Assembly (NCBI RefSeq): GCF_046054165.1
Contig: NZ_JBFNXK010000001.1
Location: 248,001 to 312,000, forward strand
Source: Celerinatantimonas sp046054165
Lineage (GTDB): Bacteria > Pseudomonadota > Gammaproteobacteria > Enterobacterales > Celerinatantimonadaceae
Direction of reading: 5' to 3'
Length of the DNA: 64,000 bases
Both the position numbers and the translations under genes were made by a program. The notes beneath the pieces were generated by a model that saw only the letters and a list, made by a program, of their open reading frames with translations, searched no databases and had not been told where the DNA came from. The first letter of the stretch is position 1. Each line of letters opens with the position of its first letter. Below, one piece after another: positions 35,385-45,012 of the stretch.

Positions 35385-37421
35385 TCACATTTCATCATTC
35401 AATGACAAAATATTTGTTTTACTAATCCGATGTCGATAAATCTCTCTAAGGTACTTAATCGCATTTTTAACGTTAGTAATGTCTAAACGAATATCATTAA
35501 TAGAAACAAAGCGTTCTTGCTCTTCTATCAACTCGCGATATTTTTTCTCATACATAGGTTTAATGGCATACCAGTTAGTATCTAAGATTTTGGCTGGGTT
35601 TTCGTAAGTGTTAAAAAATTTCTCAACATGGCTATCATCAAAATCATTAGATCGAATCATATCGATCACAGCCTTATCGATATCATCACTATAGCGATAT
35701 TCATCTTTCGCAAAGCAACGTTTCATGTAAGCGACCATCAAAGTCAAAAAATCATCGCTTAAACATGGACTTTTAGCGATCAATGTTGTCAGAGACAAGT
35801 TAGCGGAAGCCCCAATCACTAAGGCGTAGCGTTTCAATGTTGTATTTGGACATAACCGATTCAAATGCACTTTTAACTGATTTAAGGCAGTAAACGACAG
35901 TTTATAATCCCGTGGTAATGAGATAATCGAAACAATTGAAGAACAATTTTTGAAGAAATGCAGTTGATTGAGATAATCAGCATCAAATTGTTTTTCCCGA
36001 AATTCACGAATCGCATCCCGATAACGATCCGATTCTATCGGCAAAATACTAATTCCCTCAATGGCTGAGGTTTCACTGTTAAAGTGAGGTAAATCAATCG
36101 AACGACAGAATAAATCATCAATATCAACATGTTCAGTCTGTGTTGAATCACTCACTACACTTTCGGCATAGGCTACAGCAACTGGCCCTGCCAAACTCAT
36201 GAATAAATCGTTGGCGTCTAAGCGAATGGTTTCAGCAATATCAATACCAGCTCGACGGAAATAATCTTCGTCATAATCGGAAGTCACTGCCTGAGCCGTC
36301 AAAATATTAAAGATTTGCTGCGAAATATACTGATTGGCATATTTCTCCATCGTGTTGACATCAATATCAACCGACTCAGTCCCTTTTTCCTCTTCGGCAT
36401 AACGCATAATATCATTCGATATCAACATCATGGCATTCCAAGGACGGATCCGTTTCATCACATCCGCAGGGATCTCATCATCCTCACGCTCTTCGTTGTA
36501 TGAAAAATTCCACTCTTCTGAGATGTATTTCGTTAACAAACGCCCCGCATTAATGTGTAACGCCTCAGAAATATCTAAATTATGCCCAGATATATTCGGT
36601 AAAATACAAATCCCAGAAGTAAAAATAGGTTCAAATACAAAACTATGTCGTTTATCTGACGACTGTTCCTGAACGGAGCGATAATCAAACGTTTTGCTCA
36701 GATATGAAAATTGCTGCGCTAAACCGAATTCAGAGGCCATCCCCGATCCAGTTCCCCCCCCAGCACTGAAAATATAAAAATATAATCGAGACTGGTTAGC
36801 CTTAATGCCACAAGAATCCACTAAATAGGAATGCATCCGTCGCCAACTGTCATTTTGAAAGCTAGCGGTATCTTTATTTAAGATAATTTTGGCCAGATAC
36901 TGCCCTAAAATAGGGGCATTACCGGCACCACCGGCATGAACTTCTGACAAATCCATAATCTGCAACTTGCGATACTCATTCAAAAAACGAGCTCGCCCTT
37001 GCTGATTTGAAAAGCGGATCCGACCTTCAATATCTTTATCTAAATCTCCCAGCATCACAATCGGCTCTATCAAAAAGACAGGTTTTGTCCGATTTTTGTC
37101 TTCAATGGGAAGATGCTTACGGATCCAACGCACCGGTTCAAATTCCCGTTCTTGGGCAACTTTTTCCTGGTACTCCATTTCATGGATATAACTAGTTCGG
37201 GCATTAAAAACCAGCGTGGCCACATCCAGAGCAATATTAGAACCACATCGCCCCAACCCGATCAAACAGACGGATGGGAAATTTTGCTCTTTTTCTAAGG
37301 CTTCCTCAGTAGGTAACCGAGGATATATCTGCTGACGAACCACATCGAGGTTTTCGAGGATCTGTTCCAGATTCGTTTCAGTGAAATAAAGATGTTCAAT
37401 AGGGAGGTTATCTGAGCTCAT
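35385..37421 (-). CDS. Tubulin/FtsZ-superfamily GTPase-like protein of unknown function
   Basis: 678 residues. Tubulin/FtsZ marks occur in order: CLIGLGRCGSNIALD at residues 52-66 (like the T1 loop), HAGGAGNAPILGQ at 162-174 (like the FtsZ AG.NPE.G loop), and FSAGGGTGSGM at 218-228, the G-box signature. About 110 residues later LISNDIMRY (333-341) is a possible counterpart of the T7 catalytic loop, with Asp337, but this is uncertain. The protein is about 1.7 times FtsZ length, with an N-terminal extension of about 50 residues and a long helical C-terminal half. It is not FtsZ (no dcw cluster, divergent sequence). It resembles the poorly studied prokaryotic tubulin-like families described as FtsZ-like or Tubulin_2. 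It is monocistronic. Confidence 0.8.
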   Translation of the reverse strand: MSSDNLPIEHLYFTETNLEQILENLDVVRQQIYPRLPTEEALEKEQNFPSVCLIGLGRCGSNIALDVATLVFNARTSYIHEMEYQEKVAQEREFEPVRWIRKHLPIEDKNRTKPVFLIEPIVMLGDLDKDIEGRIRFSNQQGRARFLNEYRKLQIMDLSEVHAGGAGNAPILGQYLAKIILNKDTASFQNDSWRRMHSYLVDSCGIKANQSRLYFYIFSAGGGTGSGMASEFGLAQQFSYLSKTFDYRSVQEQSSDKRHSFVFEPIFTSGICILPNISGHNLDISEALHINAGRLLTKYISEEWNFSYNEEREDDEIPADVMKRIRPWNAMMLISNDIMRYAEEEKGTESVDIDVNTMEKYANQYISQQIFNILTAQAVTSDYDEDYFRRAGIDIAETIRLDANDLFMSLAGPVAVAYAESVVSDSTQTEHVDIDDLFCRSIDLPHFNSETSAIEGISILPIESDRYRDAIREFREKQFDADYLNQLHFFKNCSSIVSIISLPRDYKLSFTALNQLKVHLNRLCPNTTLKRYALVIGASANLSLTTLIAKSPCLSDDFLTLMVAYMKRCFAKDEYRYSDDIDKAVIDMIRSNDFDDSHVEKFFNTYENPAKILDTNWYAIKPMYEKKYRELIEEQERFVSINDIRLDITNVKNAIKYLREIYRHRISKTNILSLNDEM

Positions 37422-37613
37422 CTAATCATCCTTATGTCGAGCATTTCCTGATAATCCATGTACTATATTAAGACCTATAAATAGCTATTGTGCAAGCTTT
37501 CTACGCCTAACATACTAATATTTTGGCGATTTTAGCGATAGGTCTCATCTGGTAATGATTATGAACCCAAACGCTAGATTATTTGGATCATCCATTCCAA
37601 AAACAATGAAATA

Positions 37614-37648
37614 AAAAATCCAATACCCGCTGGTGATATTGGATTTTT
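37614..37648 (-). terminator. Terminator of topA
   Basis: A 12-bp perfect stem AAAAATCCAATA (37614-37625) with TATTGGATTTTT (37637-37648) around 11 bases, with a T run on the minus strand. It is 27 bases past the topA stop. Confidence 0.85.
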
Positions 37649-37674
37649 ATCTTTAACTTTTTAAGTTTAAAAAA

Positions 37675-40305
37675 CTATTTACTACTTTTTTTACGTTTGT
37701 CACTCACTTGCCACTTTCCTCCCACATAATGGGCGCTCCAGCCTGTGGCCTTTTTATCGATCTCAGTCATGACATATTGTTCTTTATTTTTACGGCTATA
37801 ACGCACAATAGCTGGATTACCATCAGGATCCTGAGCTGGAGCCTCTGTTAAGTATTTAAACTTAGGCGATATTTTATCTGCAAATCGCTGCAATTCTGCC
37901 ACTTGAGGTGCTCTGGTCTCACGTGATTGAGGAAATGTATTCGCGGCCAAAAAGAGTCCAGATGCTCCATCTCGGAGGACAAAATAAGCATCACTGTTGG
38001 CGCAAGGTAGCTCCGGTAACGGAACCGGATCTTCCCGGGGTGGTGCCACTTCACCATTTTTGAGTATTTTCCGGGTATTCTTACAATCGGCGTTGGTACA
38101 AGCCATATATTTACCAAAACGCCCCGTACGCAATTGCATGTCATGGCCGCATTTATCGCACTCAACAACCGGACCATCATACCCTTTAATTTTAAAATTC
38201 CCGTTTTCGATCAAGTAACCGTCACAGTCGGGGTTATTACCACACACATGAAGCTTACGATGTTCATCAATCAAATAACTGTCCATGGCTGTACCGCATT
38301 TAGGACAACGTTCTTTGGCTCGGAGTGCTTCGGTCTCCATCTCCTCTTCATCCGCGGTAATCACTTCTTCGCCAGGAATCAAGTTAATGGTACATTTACA
38401 ACGTTCCTTCGGTGGTAACGCATAACCGCTGCACCCTAGGAAAACGCCGGTGCTTGCAGTTCGAATCCCCATTTTACGACCACATTCAGGGCAATCGATA
38501 TCGGTCAGAACCGGAACATTGGTCCGCATACCTTGGGTATCATCTTCCGCCATCCGCAACTTCTGACTGAAATCATCATAAAATTGATCCAGTGTTTGTT
38601 TCCAGTTTTGTTCGCCTTCTGCGATTGCATCTAACTCGGCTTCCATATTAGCCGTAAAATCGTAACTCAATAAATTTGAAAAATTCTCACACAGACGGTC
38701 TGTGACAATTTCTCCCATTTTTTCCGCATAAAAGCGTCTGTTTTCAACATGCACATAGCCACGATCCTGAATCGTTGAGATGATTGATGCGTAAGTGGAA
38801 GGACGACCAATCCCTCGTTTTTCTAATTCTTTAACTAATGAAGCTTCATTAAAACGAGCTGGGGGCTTGGTAAATAACTGTTGAGGATCAATAGCCTCTA
38901 ATTCCAAGAAGTCACCACGTTGAACCGATGGGAGCTGGTTATCTTCCTCTTTTTTAGAACTGGCTTGAGGTTGTACCCGAGTCCACCCATCAAATTTCAG
39001 AATGCGTCCCCGAGCTCGCAGTTCATAGTCCCCTGCCTGCACCGTTAATGTTGTTGAATCATATTCGGCAGGTGTCATCTGACAAGCGACAAACTGACGC
39101 CAGATCAATTCATAGAGTTTTTTCGCATCAGCTTCAATACCCTGCAAGTCACCAGAAACGAGGTTTACATCACTTGGACGAATCGCTTCATGGGCTTCTT
39201 GCGCCCCTTCCTGACTAGAATAGTGCACGGGCTTGTTGGGTAAATAACGCTCCCCATAGCGACTACCGATAAATTCACGTACCGCATTTAAAGCATCCTG
39301 ACTCAAATTAGTCGAATCGGTACGCATATACGTAATGTAACCCGCTTCGTAAAGACGCTGAGCCAGCATCATTGTCCGTCGCACACCATACCCCAAACGC
39401 ACACTAGCGGCCTGTTGCAATGTGGAGGTAATAAATGGCGCTCGAGGCTTGGTTTGAGTAGGTTTATCTTCGCGATTTACGACCTGATAAGAAGCTGCTT
39501 TTAGTACAGCAACCGCAATATCAGCTTGTTCTTTACTATGCGCGCTAAAGGTTTTTCCCTGATATTTACTCAGTTGCATCCGTAACTGTGCTTGCTGAGC
39601 CGTCGATAGATCCGCAAATATGTTCCAGTATTCTTCAGGAACAAAGGCTTTAATTTCTCGTTCTCGTTCAACAACCAGCCGAACTGCAACTGACTGTACT
39701 CGACCTGCAGATAACCCTCGGGCAATCTTTTTCCATAACAGGGGTGACACCATATATCCCACAACACGGTCCAAAAAACGCCGGGCTTGTTGGGCATTCA
39801 CACGATCAGTATTCAATTCGCCTGGGTTAGCAAAAGCCTGCTGAATCGCTGTTTTTGTAATTTCATTAAACACAACACGTTTAAAACGGCTGTCATCACC
39901 ACCGATAATTTCCCGCAGGTGCCAGGCAATGGCCTCCCCCTCGCGGTCCAAGTCCGTCGCCAGATAAATCGTATCAGCTTTAGCCGCTAATTGTTTTAGC
40001 TCATTGACGACCTTTTCTTTGCCCGGAACAATTTGATAGTTGGCCTTCCAGTCATGAAGTGGATCAACACCCATCCGGGTCACCAAAGACTGCTGTTCAC
40101 GCTGCTTCTTTAACTGCGCTTTCGCTTCAACAGATAAACCTTTGGTTGCCAGGGGTTCAGTTTTTTTCTTGGCACCTGTCGAACCACTTGTGGGTAAGTC
40201 TCGTACGTGACCTACACTCGATTTTACAACATACTGATTGCCAAGATATTTATTGATGGTTTTCGCTTTGGCTGGCGATTCCACAATAACCAGTGATTTA
40301 CTCAT
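37675..40305 (-). CDS. topA: DNA topoisomerase I
   Basis: 876 residues from the ATG at 40305 (GAGAG just upstream; start MSKSLVIVESPAKAKT as in the family). A TOPRIM domain comes first (LATDLDREGEAIAWHL), then the catalytic tyrosine in YITYMRTDSTNLS. At the C terminus are cysteine-rich zinc ribbons (DCPECGRKMG, CPKCGTAMDS, VECDKCGHDMQ) and a basic tail. It relaxes negative supercoils. Its neighbours sohB and yciK nearby are also topA neighbours in E. coli. Confidence 0.97.
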   Translation of the reverse strand: MSKSLVIVESPAKAKTINKYLGNQYVVKSSVGHVRDLPTSGSTGAKKKTEPLATKGLSVEAKAQLKKQREQQSLVTRMGVDPLHDWKANYQIVPGKEKVVNELKQLAAKADTIYLATDLDREGEAIAWHLREIIGGDDSRFKRVVFNEITKTAIQQAFANPGELNTDRVNAQQARRFLDRVVGYMVSPLLWKKIARGLSAGRVQSVAVRLVVEREREIKAFVPEEYWNIFADLSTAQQAQLRMQLSKYQGKTFSAHSKEQADIAVAVLKAASYQVVNREDKPTQTKPRAPFITSTLQQAASVRLGYGVRRTMMLAQRLYEAGYITYMRTDSTNLSQDALNAVREFIGSRYGERYLPNKPVHYSSQEGAQEAHEAIRPSDVNLVSGDLQGIEADAKKLYELIWRQFVACQMTPAEYDSTTLTVQAGDYELRARGRILKFDGWTRVQPQASSKKEEDNQLPSVQRGDFLELEAIDPQQLFTKPPARFNEASLVKELEKRGIGRPSTYASIISTIQDRGYVHVENRRFYAEKMGEIVTDRLCENFSNLLSYDFTANMEAELDAIAEGEQNWKQTLDQFYDDFSQKLRMAEDDTQGMRTNVPVLTDIDCPECGRKMGIRTASTGVFLGCSGYALPPKERCKCTINLIPGEEVITADEEEMETEALRAKERCPKCGTAMDSYLIDEHRKLHVCGNNPDCDGYLIENGNFKIKGYDGPVVECDKCGHDMQLRTGRFGKYMACTNADCKNTRKILKNGEVAPPREDPVPLPELPCANSDAYFVLRDGASGLFLAANTFPQSRETRAPQVAELQRFADKISPKFKYLTEAPAQDPDGNPAIVRYSRKNKEQYVMTEIDKKATGWSAHYVGGKWQVSDKRKKSSK

Positions 40306-40570
40306 GCTCTCAAATACCATTAGCCTACACATACCGGGCAGGCCACTCTAAAAAGGAAAACTGCTATTTATCTTGCGGCTCATGTTCGCAAGGTCAATAA
40401 AAATTTGCAAATTAAACAGCGTTTGGTGATATATCATCCAACTTATATTCTGACTGATTCGTCGAAAATCATCACAAAACCATAGATAAACCTAACTCTA
40501 TTTGCCATAATTTCGGCGACTTTCATATCTAAATTTGAAATGATTCATTATTTATGTGCTGAGGATAGCT

Positions 40571-41911
40571 ATGAAACATTATGAAGTAAACTTTGATGGT
40601 CTAGTCGGACCGACCCACAATTATGCGGGTTTATCTTTCGGTAATGTTGCATCGCTATCCAATGCTCAAAATATATCAAACCCCAAAGAAGCGGCTAAAC
40701 AAGGTTTAGCCAAGATGAAATCGTTAACCGATTTGGGATTGATCCAAGGCGTTTTGGCGCCCCAACAACGCCCTGATTTAGCCATTTTAAGGCAGCTCGG
40801 CTTCAGCGGTAGTGATGCAAGAGTACTAGAACAAGCTGCGCTCAAAGCACCTAATGCGCTACTCGCCTGCTATTCTGCGTCTAGCATGTGGACAGCAAAC
40901 GCAGCCACAGTTTCGCCCAGTGCCGATACTCAAGATGGTCGGGTTCATTTCACCCCCGCCAACCTCATCGACAAATTTCATCGCTCCATCGAACCTGAAG
41001 TCACAGGCCGTATTTTGCAGGCTGTTTTTAGTGATAACAAATATTTTTGTCACCATCACTACTTGCCATCTCATCCAGATTTTGGTGATGAAGGTGCCGC
41101 TAATCATACTCGACTTTGTCAACAATATGGTAATGCCGGGTTGGAGTTATTTGTCTTTGGCCGAAGCAGCTATAACCCAAAGCTACCATACCCTCGACAG
41201 TTCCCTGCTCGGCAGACCTTAGAAGCCTCTCAAGCTATTGCTCGCTTGCACGGGCTTGACGACGATACTGCACTATTTATTCAGCAAAACCCGGATGTCA
41301 TTGATCAGGGTGTTTTTCACAATGACGTGATTGCAGTCGGAAATCAAAACGTCTTGTTTTATCACCAACAAGCCTTTTTGAATCCGCAGGCTACTATGGA
41401 TGCGATCCGTGCTCGTTTACCAGATATGGAATTACACTTCATTGAAGTCAAAGAACAAGAAGTTAGCCTATCCGATGCCGTCCAGAGTTATTTGTTTAAT
41501 ACCCAAATCGTGACGCTCCCTTCGGGTGACATGGCCATTATTGCACCCACAAATTGCCAAGAAATCCCCGCTGTAGCAGACTATCTGAAGCATCTGGTTG
41601 AACAAAATACGCCGATTAAACAAATCCATTATTTTGACGTCAAACAGAGTATGAAAAACGGCGGAGGCCCAGCCTGTCTGCGACTCCGCGTCGCGCTAAG
41701 TGACATGGAATTATCAGCTGTAAATCCCAACACGCTGCTCACTGAAAAATTATATCAGACGCTAACCCATTGGGTTGATAAACATTATCGGGAACAACTC
41801 AGCTTTGATGATTTACGAGATCCCAAATTGGTCACTGAATCCTATACCGCATTAGATGAGTTGACTCAAATTTTGAAATTAGGATCAATTTATCCATTCC
41901 AGAGGGTCTAA
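40571..41911 (+). CDS. astB: N-succinylarginine dihydrolase
   Basis: 446 residues from the ATG at 40571 (GAGG upstream; start MKHYEVNFDGLVGPTHNYAG). Other marks are EGAANHTRLC-type DEGAANHTRL, NDVIAVGNQNVLFYH and NGGGPACLRLRV, which holds the catalytic Cys. It removes two ammonia molecules and CO2 from succinylarginine in the arginine succinyltransferase pathway. The partner genes astC, astA, astD and astE are not adjacent, unlike in enterobacteria. It has its own terminator. Confidence 0.95.
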   Translation: MKHYEVNFDGLVGPTHNYAGLSFGNVASLSNAQNISNPKEAAKQGLAKMKSLTDLGLIQGVLAPQQRPDLAILRQLGFSGSDARVLEQAALKAPNALLACYSASSMWTANAATVSPSADTQDGRVHFTPANLIDKFHRSIEPEVTGRILQAVFSDNKYFCHHHYLPSHPDFGDEGAANHTRLCQQYGNAGLELFVFGRSSYNPKLPYPRQFPARQTLEASQAIARLHGLDDDTALFIQQNPDVIDQGVFHNDVIAVGNQNVLFYHQQAFLNPQATMDAIRARLPDMELHFIEVKEQEVSLSDAVQSYLFNTQIVTLPSGDMAIIAPTNCQEIPAVADYLKHLVEQNTPIKQIHYFDVKQSMKNGGGPACLRLRVALSDMELSAVNPNTLLTEKLYQTLTHWVDKHYREQLSFDDLRDPKLVTESYTALDELTQILKLGSIYPFQRV

Positions 41912-41931
41912 AACTTCCTCCGCATTCTAAG

Positions 41932-41965
41932 ACCGGGTACAAAACTCATTCTGTACCCGGTTTTT
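41932..41965 (+). terminator. Terminator of astB
   Basis: ACCGGGTACA (41932-41941) pairs with TGTACCCGGT (41952-41961) around 10 bases and runs into TTTTT. It sits between convergent astB and sohB. Confidence 0.85.
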
Positions 41966-41969
41966 ATGA

Positions 41970-42992
41970 CTATCTCAACCAGCTCCAGTTCCCTTTCTGA
42001 ATTAATTTAGCAATAGCCTGCTCGATTCCTACAGATACCGAATGACCCAGTTTTTCAGTTAACTTTTTCTTGGTTTCATAACGAATCTGAATCACATCAC
42101 ATGATTTATAGCGTTGCATCAAGTAATCATCACTGGTTGAAATAGCATCAACTAACCCTTTATCCTGAGCCTGCGTACCAAACCAATGTTCTCCCGTCGC
42201 AACATTTTCAATATCAATCTGTGGACGATAATGACTCACAAAATCTTTGAATAAGTGATGGGTATCTTCCAGCTCTTCCCGGAATTTCTCCCGACCTTCT
42301 TCGGTATTTTCACCAAAAACAGTTAATGTCCGTTTGTATTTACCGGCAGTAATTTGCTCATAATCAATATCATTTTTTTTCAAAAGCTTATGAAAATTCG
42401 GTAATTGTGCCACCACACCAATCGAACCGACGATCGCAAAAGGAGCGGAGATAATCTTATTGGCTATACATGCCATCATATATCCACCACTCGCCGCAAC
42501 TTTATCAACAGCAACCGTCAACGGAATTTCAGCCTGCCGGATCCGGGCTAGCTGAGAAGCCGCCAAGCCATAACCATGCACCATCCCTCCCCCACTTTCC
42601 AGTCGGATCAAAACTTCATCCGAAGGAGAGGCCACCGCTAAAACCGATGTAACTTCCTGACGTAAAGATCGAACCTCTTTTGCATCAATACTACCTTTAA
42701 AATCAATGACAAATAATTTTGATTTCGGTTCTGCCGGATGTTTTTTCTGTTTTTTTAACTCAGCTTTCTGAGCTTTATAAAAAGCCTTAGATTCAGGCTT
42801 AGAGAGCAATTCAGCTTTCAGTCGATCATTCATCTGCTGGAAATGCTCAGATAAATTTTCGACACTAAGTCCCGAACTTTTATGTCTCTTTTTAAGACTG
42901 GCCGCAACCACCATCAGGATGATAGCGCCCACAGCAATCACAATAATAATGGCTTCCGCCAAAAATAATCCCAAATGATATAAAAAGTCCAA
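41970..42992 (-). CDS. sohB: Inner-membrane S49 family serine protease SohB
   Basis: 340 residues from a TTG at 42992. GGAGAG lies 7 bases upstream, and the product MDFLYHLGLFLAE then matches the usual SohB start; the upstream ATG at 43028 has no good ribosome site. One membrane segment (about residues 8-35) precedes the S49 domain. The nucleophile Ser is in VAASGGYMMACIAN and the general-base Lys is probably in TAGKYKRTLTVFG. Its natural substrates are unknown. It is divergent from yciK, as in related genomes. Confidence 0.92.
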   Translation of the reverse strand: MDFLYHLGLFLAEAIIIVIAVGAIILMVVAASLKKRHKSSGLSVENLSEHFQQMNDRLKAELLSKPESKAFYKAQKAELKKQKKHPAEPKSKLFVIDFKGSIDAKEVRSLRQEVTSVLAVASPSDEVLIRLESGGGMVHGYGLAASQLARIRQAEIPLTVAVDKVAASGGYMMACIANKIISAPFAIVGSIGVVAQLPNFHKLLKKNDIDYEQITAGKYKRTLTVFGENTEEGREKFREELEDTHHLFKDFVSHYRPQIDIENVATGEHWFGTQAQDKGLVDAISTSDDYLMQRYKSCDVIQIRYETKKKLTEKLGHSVSVGIEQAIAKLIQKGNWSWLR

Positions 42993-43142
42993 AATATCTC
43001 TCCGCTCGAGTAATGTTACGTGGCTCACCCTTTATCATAAGTTTTTCCTATCTTCCCGTCGACTCAGATAGCTCGAAGGCCTCGTCAAAAGCATGAAATT
43101 ACGGTATAAATAACCATGAGTTTTTTGATGTATGGAGTTTTT

Positions 43143-43907
43143 ATGTCGGCAATTCAATCCAATACTCATCTGTCTTTTAATGCAAAACCTGATGCTCTGC
43201 TGGGCAAAGTTATCTTAGTCAGTGGGGCCAGCGATGGAATCGGGCGCTGTGCAGCAATTGAATACGCCAAACGAGGTGCTGACATTATTTTAATCGGCAG
43301 AAACCGACAAAAACTCGAACAAACGACACAAGCAATTGCTCCTTTTCATGTTAAAACACTTTCGATAGTTTTAGATTTAGCCAACGCGAACGCCACTGAT
43401 TTTAAACAACTGGCCGCACAAATTGAAACCCAATGGCATCGTCTCGATGGAGCATTACTCAACGCCGGAATATTAGGTGAACTCGCTCCTATTGCAGAAA
43501 TTGCTATCGATGATTTTGATCAGGTCATGCAGATCAATGTTCGTTCACAGCTATTAATGATCCAGGTTCTTTTACCTTTATTACTAGCCTCAGCATCCAG
43601 TTCACTTATTCTGACTTCATCCGGTGTAGGCCGTTATGGTAGAGCGACCTGGGGAAGTTACGCCATTTCTAAATTTGCAACCGAAGGTTTAATGCAAACC
43701 TTAGCGGATGAAATGAAAACAACATCGCTACGCGTCAACTGCATTAATCCCGGAGCAACCCGAACCCACATGCGAGCCCAGGCCAAGCCGGAAGAAGATC
43801 CTCACACGCTGAAAACACCACTTGAAATTATGCCCACTTATTTATTTTTAATGGCCGATGAGAGTCAATCAGTTACAGGGATGAGTCTGGATGCGCAAAT
43901 TCGATGA
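43143..43907 (+). CDS. yciK: YciK family SDR oxidoreductase
   Basis: 254 residues from the ATG at 43143, 5 bases after GGAG. The SDR motifs are VSGASDGIGRCAA, LNAGILGE, the Ser in LTSSGVGRYG and YxxxK in SYAISKFATEG. YciK is a conserved but uncharacterised reductase that sits next to sohB/topA in many gammaproteobacteria. The stop overlaps the start of the LysR gene by 4 bases. Confidence 0.92.
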   Translation: MSAIQSNTHLSFNAKPDALLGKVILVSGASDGIGRCAAIEYAKRGADIILIGRNRQKLEQTTQAIAPFHVKTLSIVLDLANANATDFKQLAAQIETQWHRLDGALLNAGILGELAPIAEIAIDDFDQVMQINVRSQLLMIQVLLPLLLASASSSLILTSSGVGRYGRATWGSYAISKFATEGLMQTLADEMKTTSLRVNCINPGATRTHMRAQAKPEEDPHTLKTPLEIMPTYLFLMADESQSVTGMSLDAQIR

Positions 43908-44803
43908 GTATTTATCGAGCCCGAACGACTATTGAACAATGGCGCATTTTTCAAGCAGTCGTAAAATTCGGAGGCTATGCACAAGCCGCCCATGCACTGA
44001 ATAAAAGTCAGTCATCTTTAAATCATGCCGTCACAAAACTACAAATGCAGTTGGGTGTCCCATTGCTTGAAGTTAAAGGTCGTAAAGCCGTGCTGACAAA
44101 AATTGGTGAAGTCATGCTTCGTCGCAGTCAGCTGCTAACCCAACAGGTGGAAGACCTTGAACTTTTAGCCGATTCTCTCGAACAAGGATGGGAACCCACA
44201 CTAACCATAGCCATTGAGCACATTCAGTCAAAAGTACTCATTTACCAAGCGTTGAAACAATTTCTTCCCCAAAGCAGAGGAACCCGAGTCACATTGATCG
44301 ATACTGTTTTATCCGCAACCCAAGAAGCTATTATCGAAGAAAATGCTGATTTAGTGATCACGGCAGACCTACCTCAAGGAATTTTGGGAAAACCACTGAG
44401 TCAAATAAAAATGTTATTAGTCGCGCATCGGGAGCATGCGCTCGCCAGACAAATGAATATTACCTTCGACGATCTCATCCAGCATTTACAACTAGTCATT
44501 CGAGATAATGGTAAACAGCCCAATGCTAATCACGGCTGGCTACGCGCCGAACAACGTTGGACCGTTTCTTCGTTCCATGAAGCCATAAAACTCTTAGAAC
44601 AAAATTTAGGTTTTGCCTGGATCCCTGAACATTTAATTAAAAACCAGTTAAATGAAGGTATTCTAATCAATCTTAAAGTCAAAGGCGGTGCTACGCGCCA
44701 GATAACAACCTACCTTGTGGTCCCTAATGCTCAACATCAAGGACCTGCTGCAGCCTGTCTGGAGCAATTAATTCTGCAGCAATTCGGCATCCATACACTA
44801 TAA
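43904..44803 (+). CDS. LysR family transcriptional regulator
   Basis: 299 residues with an N-terminal winged helix (WRIFQAVVKFGGYAQAAHALNKSQSSLNHAV) and a LysR substrate-binding domain. The overlap with yciK suggests the two are translated together. No divergent target gene is present, so its regulon is not evident; the next gene, feoA, has its own promoter. Confidence 0.9.
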   Translation: MSIYRARTTIEQWRIFQAVVKFGGYAQAAHALNKSQSSLNHAVTKLQMQLGVPLLEVKGRKAVLTKIGEVMLRRSQLLTQQVEDLELLADSLEQGWEPTLTIAIEHIQSKVLIYQALKQFLPQSRGTRVTLIDTVLSATQEAIIEENADLVITADLPQGILGKPLSQIKMLLVAHREHALARQMNITFDDLIQHLQLVIRDNGKQPNANHGWLRAEQRWTVSSFHEAIKLLEQNLGFAWIPEHLIKNQLNEGILINLKVKGGATRQITTYLVVPNAQHQGPAAACLEQLILQQFGIHTL

Positions 44804-44893
44804 GTCAGACACTTTTAGCCAGACTCATACTCAATAAGTTATATCTAATCCATCTAAAACTGGTTTTGATCAAACAAATGAGAAAACGGAATT

Positions 44894-44912
44894 ATTATCA
44901 TTTATAATTATC
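44894..44912. promoter_or_regulatory. Candidate Fur site before feoA
   Basis: ATTATCATTTATAATTATC (19 bases) contains two ATTATC (GATAAT) hexamers in the spacing of a Fur box. It lies about 25 bases before an extended -10 element, TGCTAAAAT (44935-44943), so binding would block the promoter. Fur control of feo is established in enterobacteria. Confidence 0.6.
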
Positions 44913-45012
44913 AATACATCTTGTTTGCCGAAAATGCTAAAATTGGCTAGAAAAAAGCGATTGCCAGTAAAGTGATGTCGGTCATTGGCTATATATATGC
45001 AGGGTATACGTT

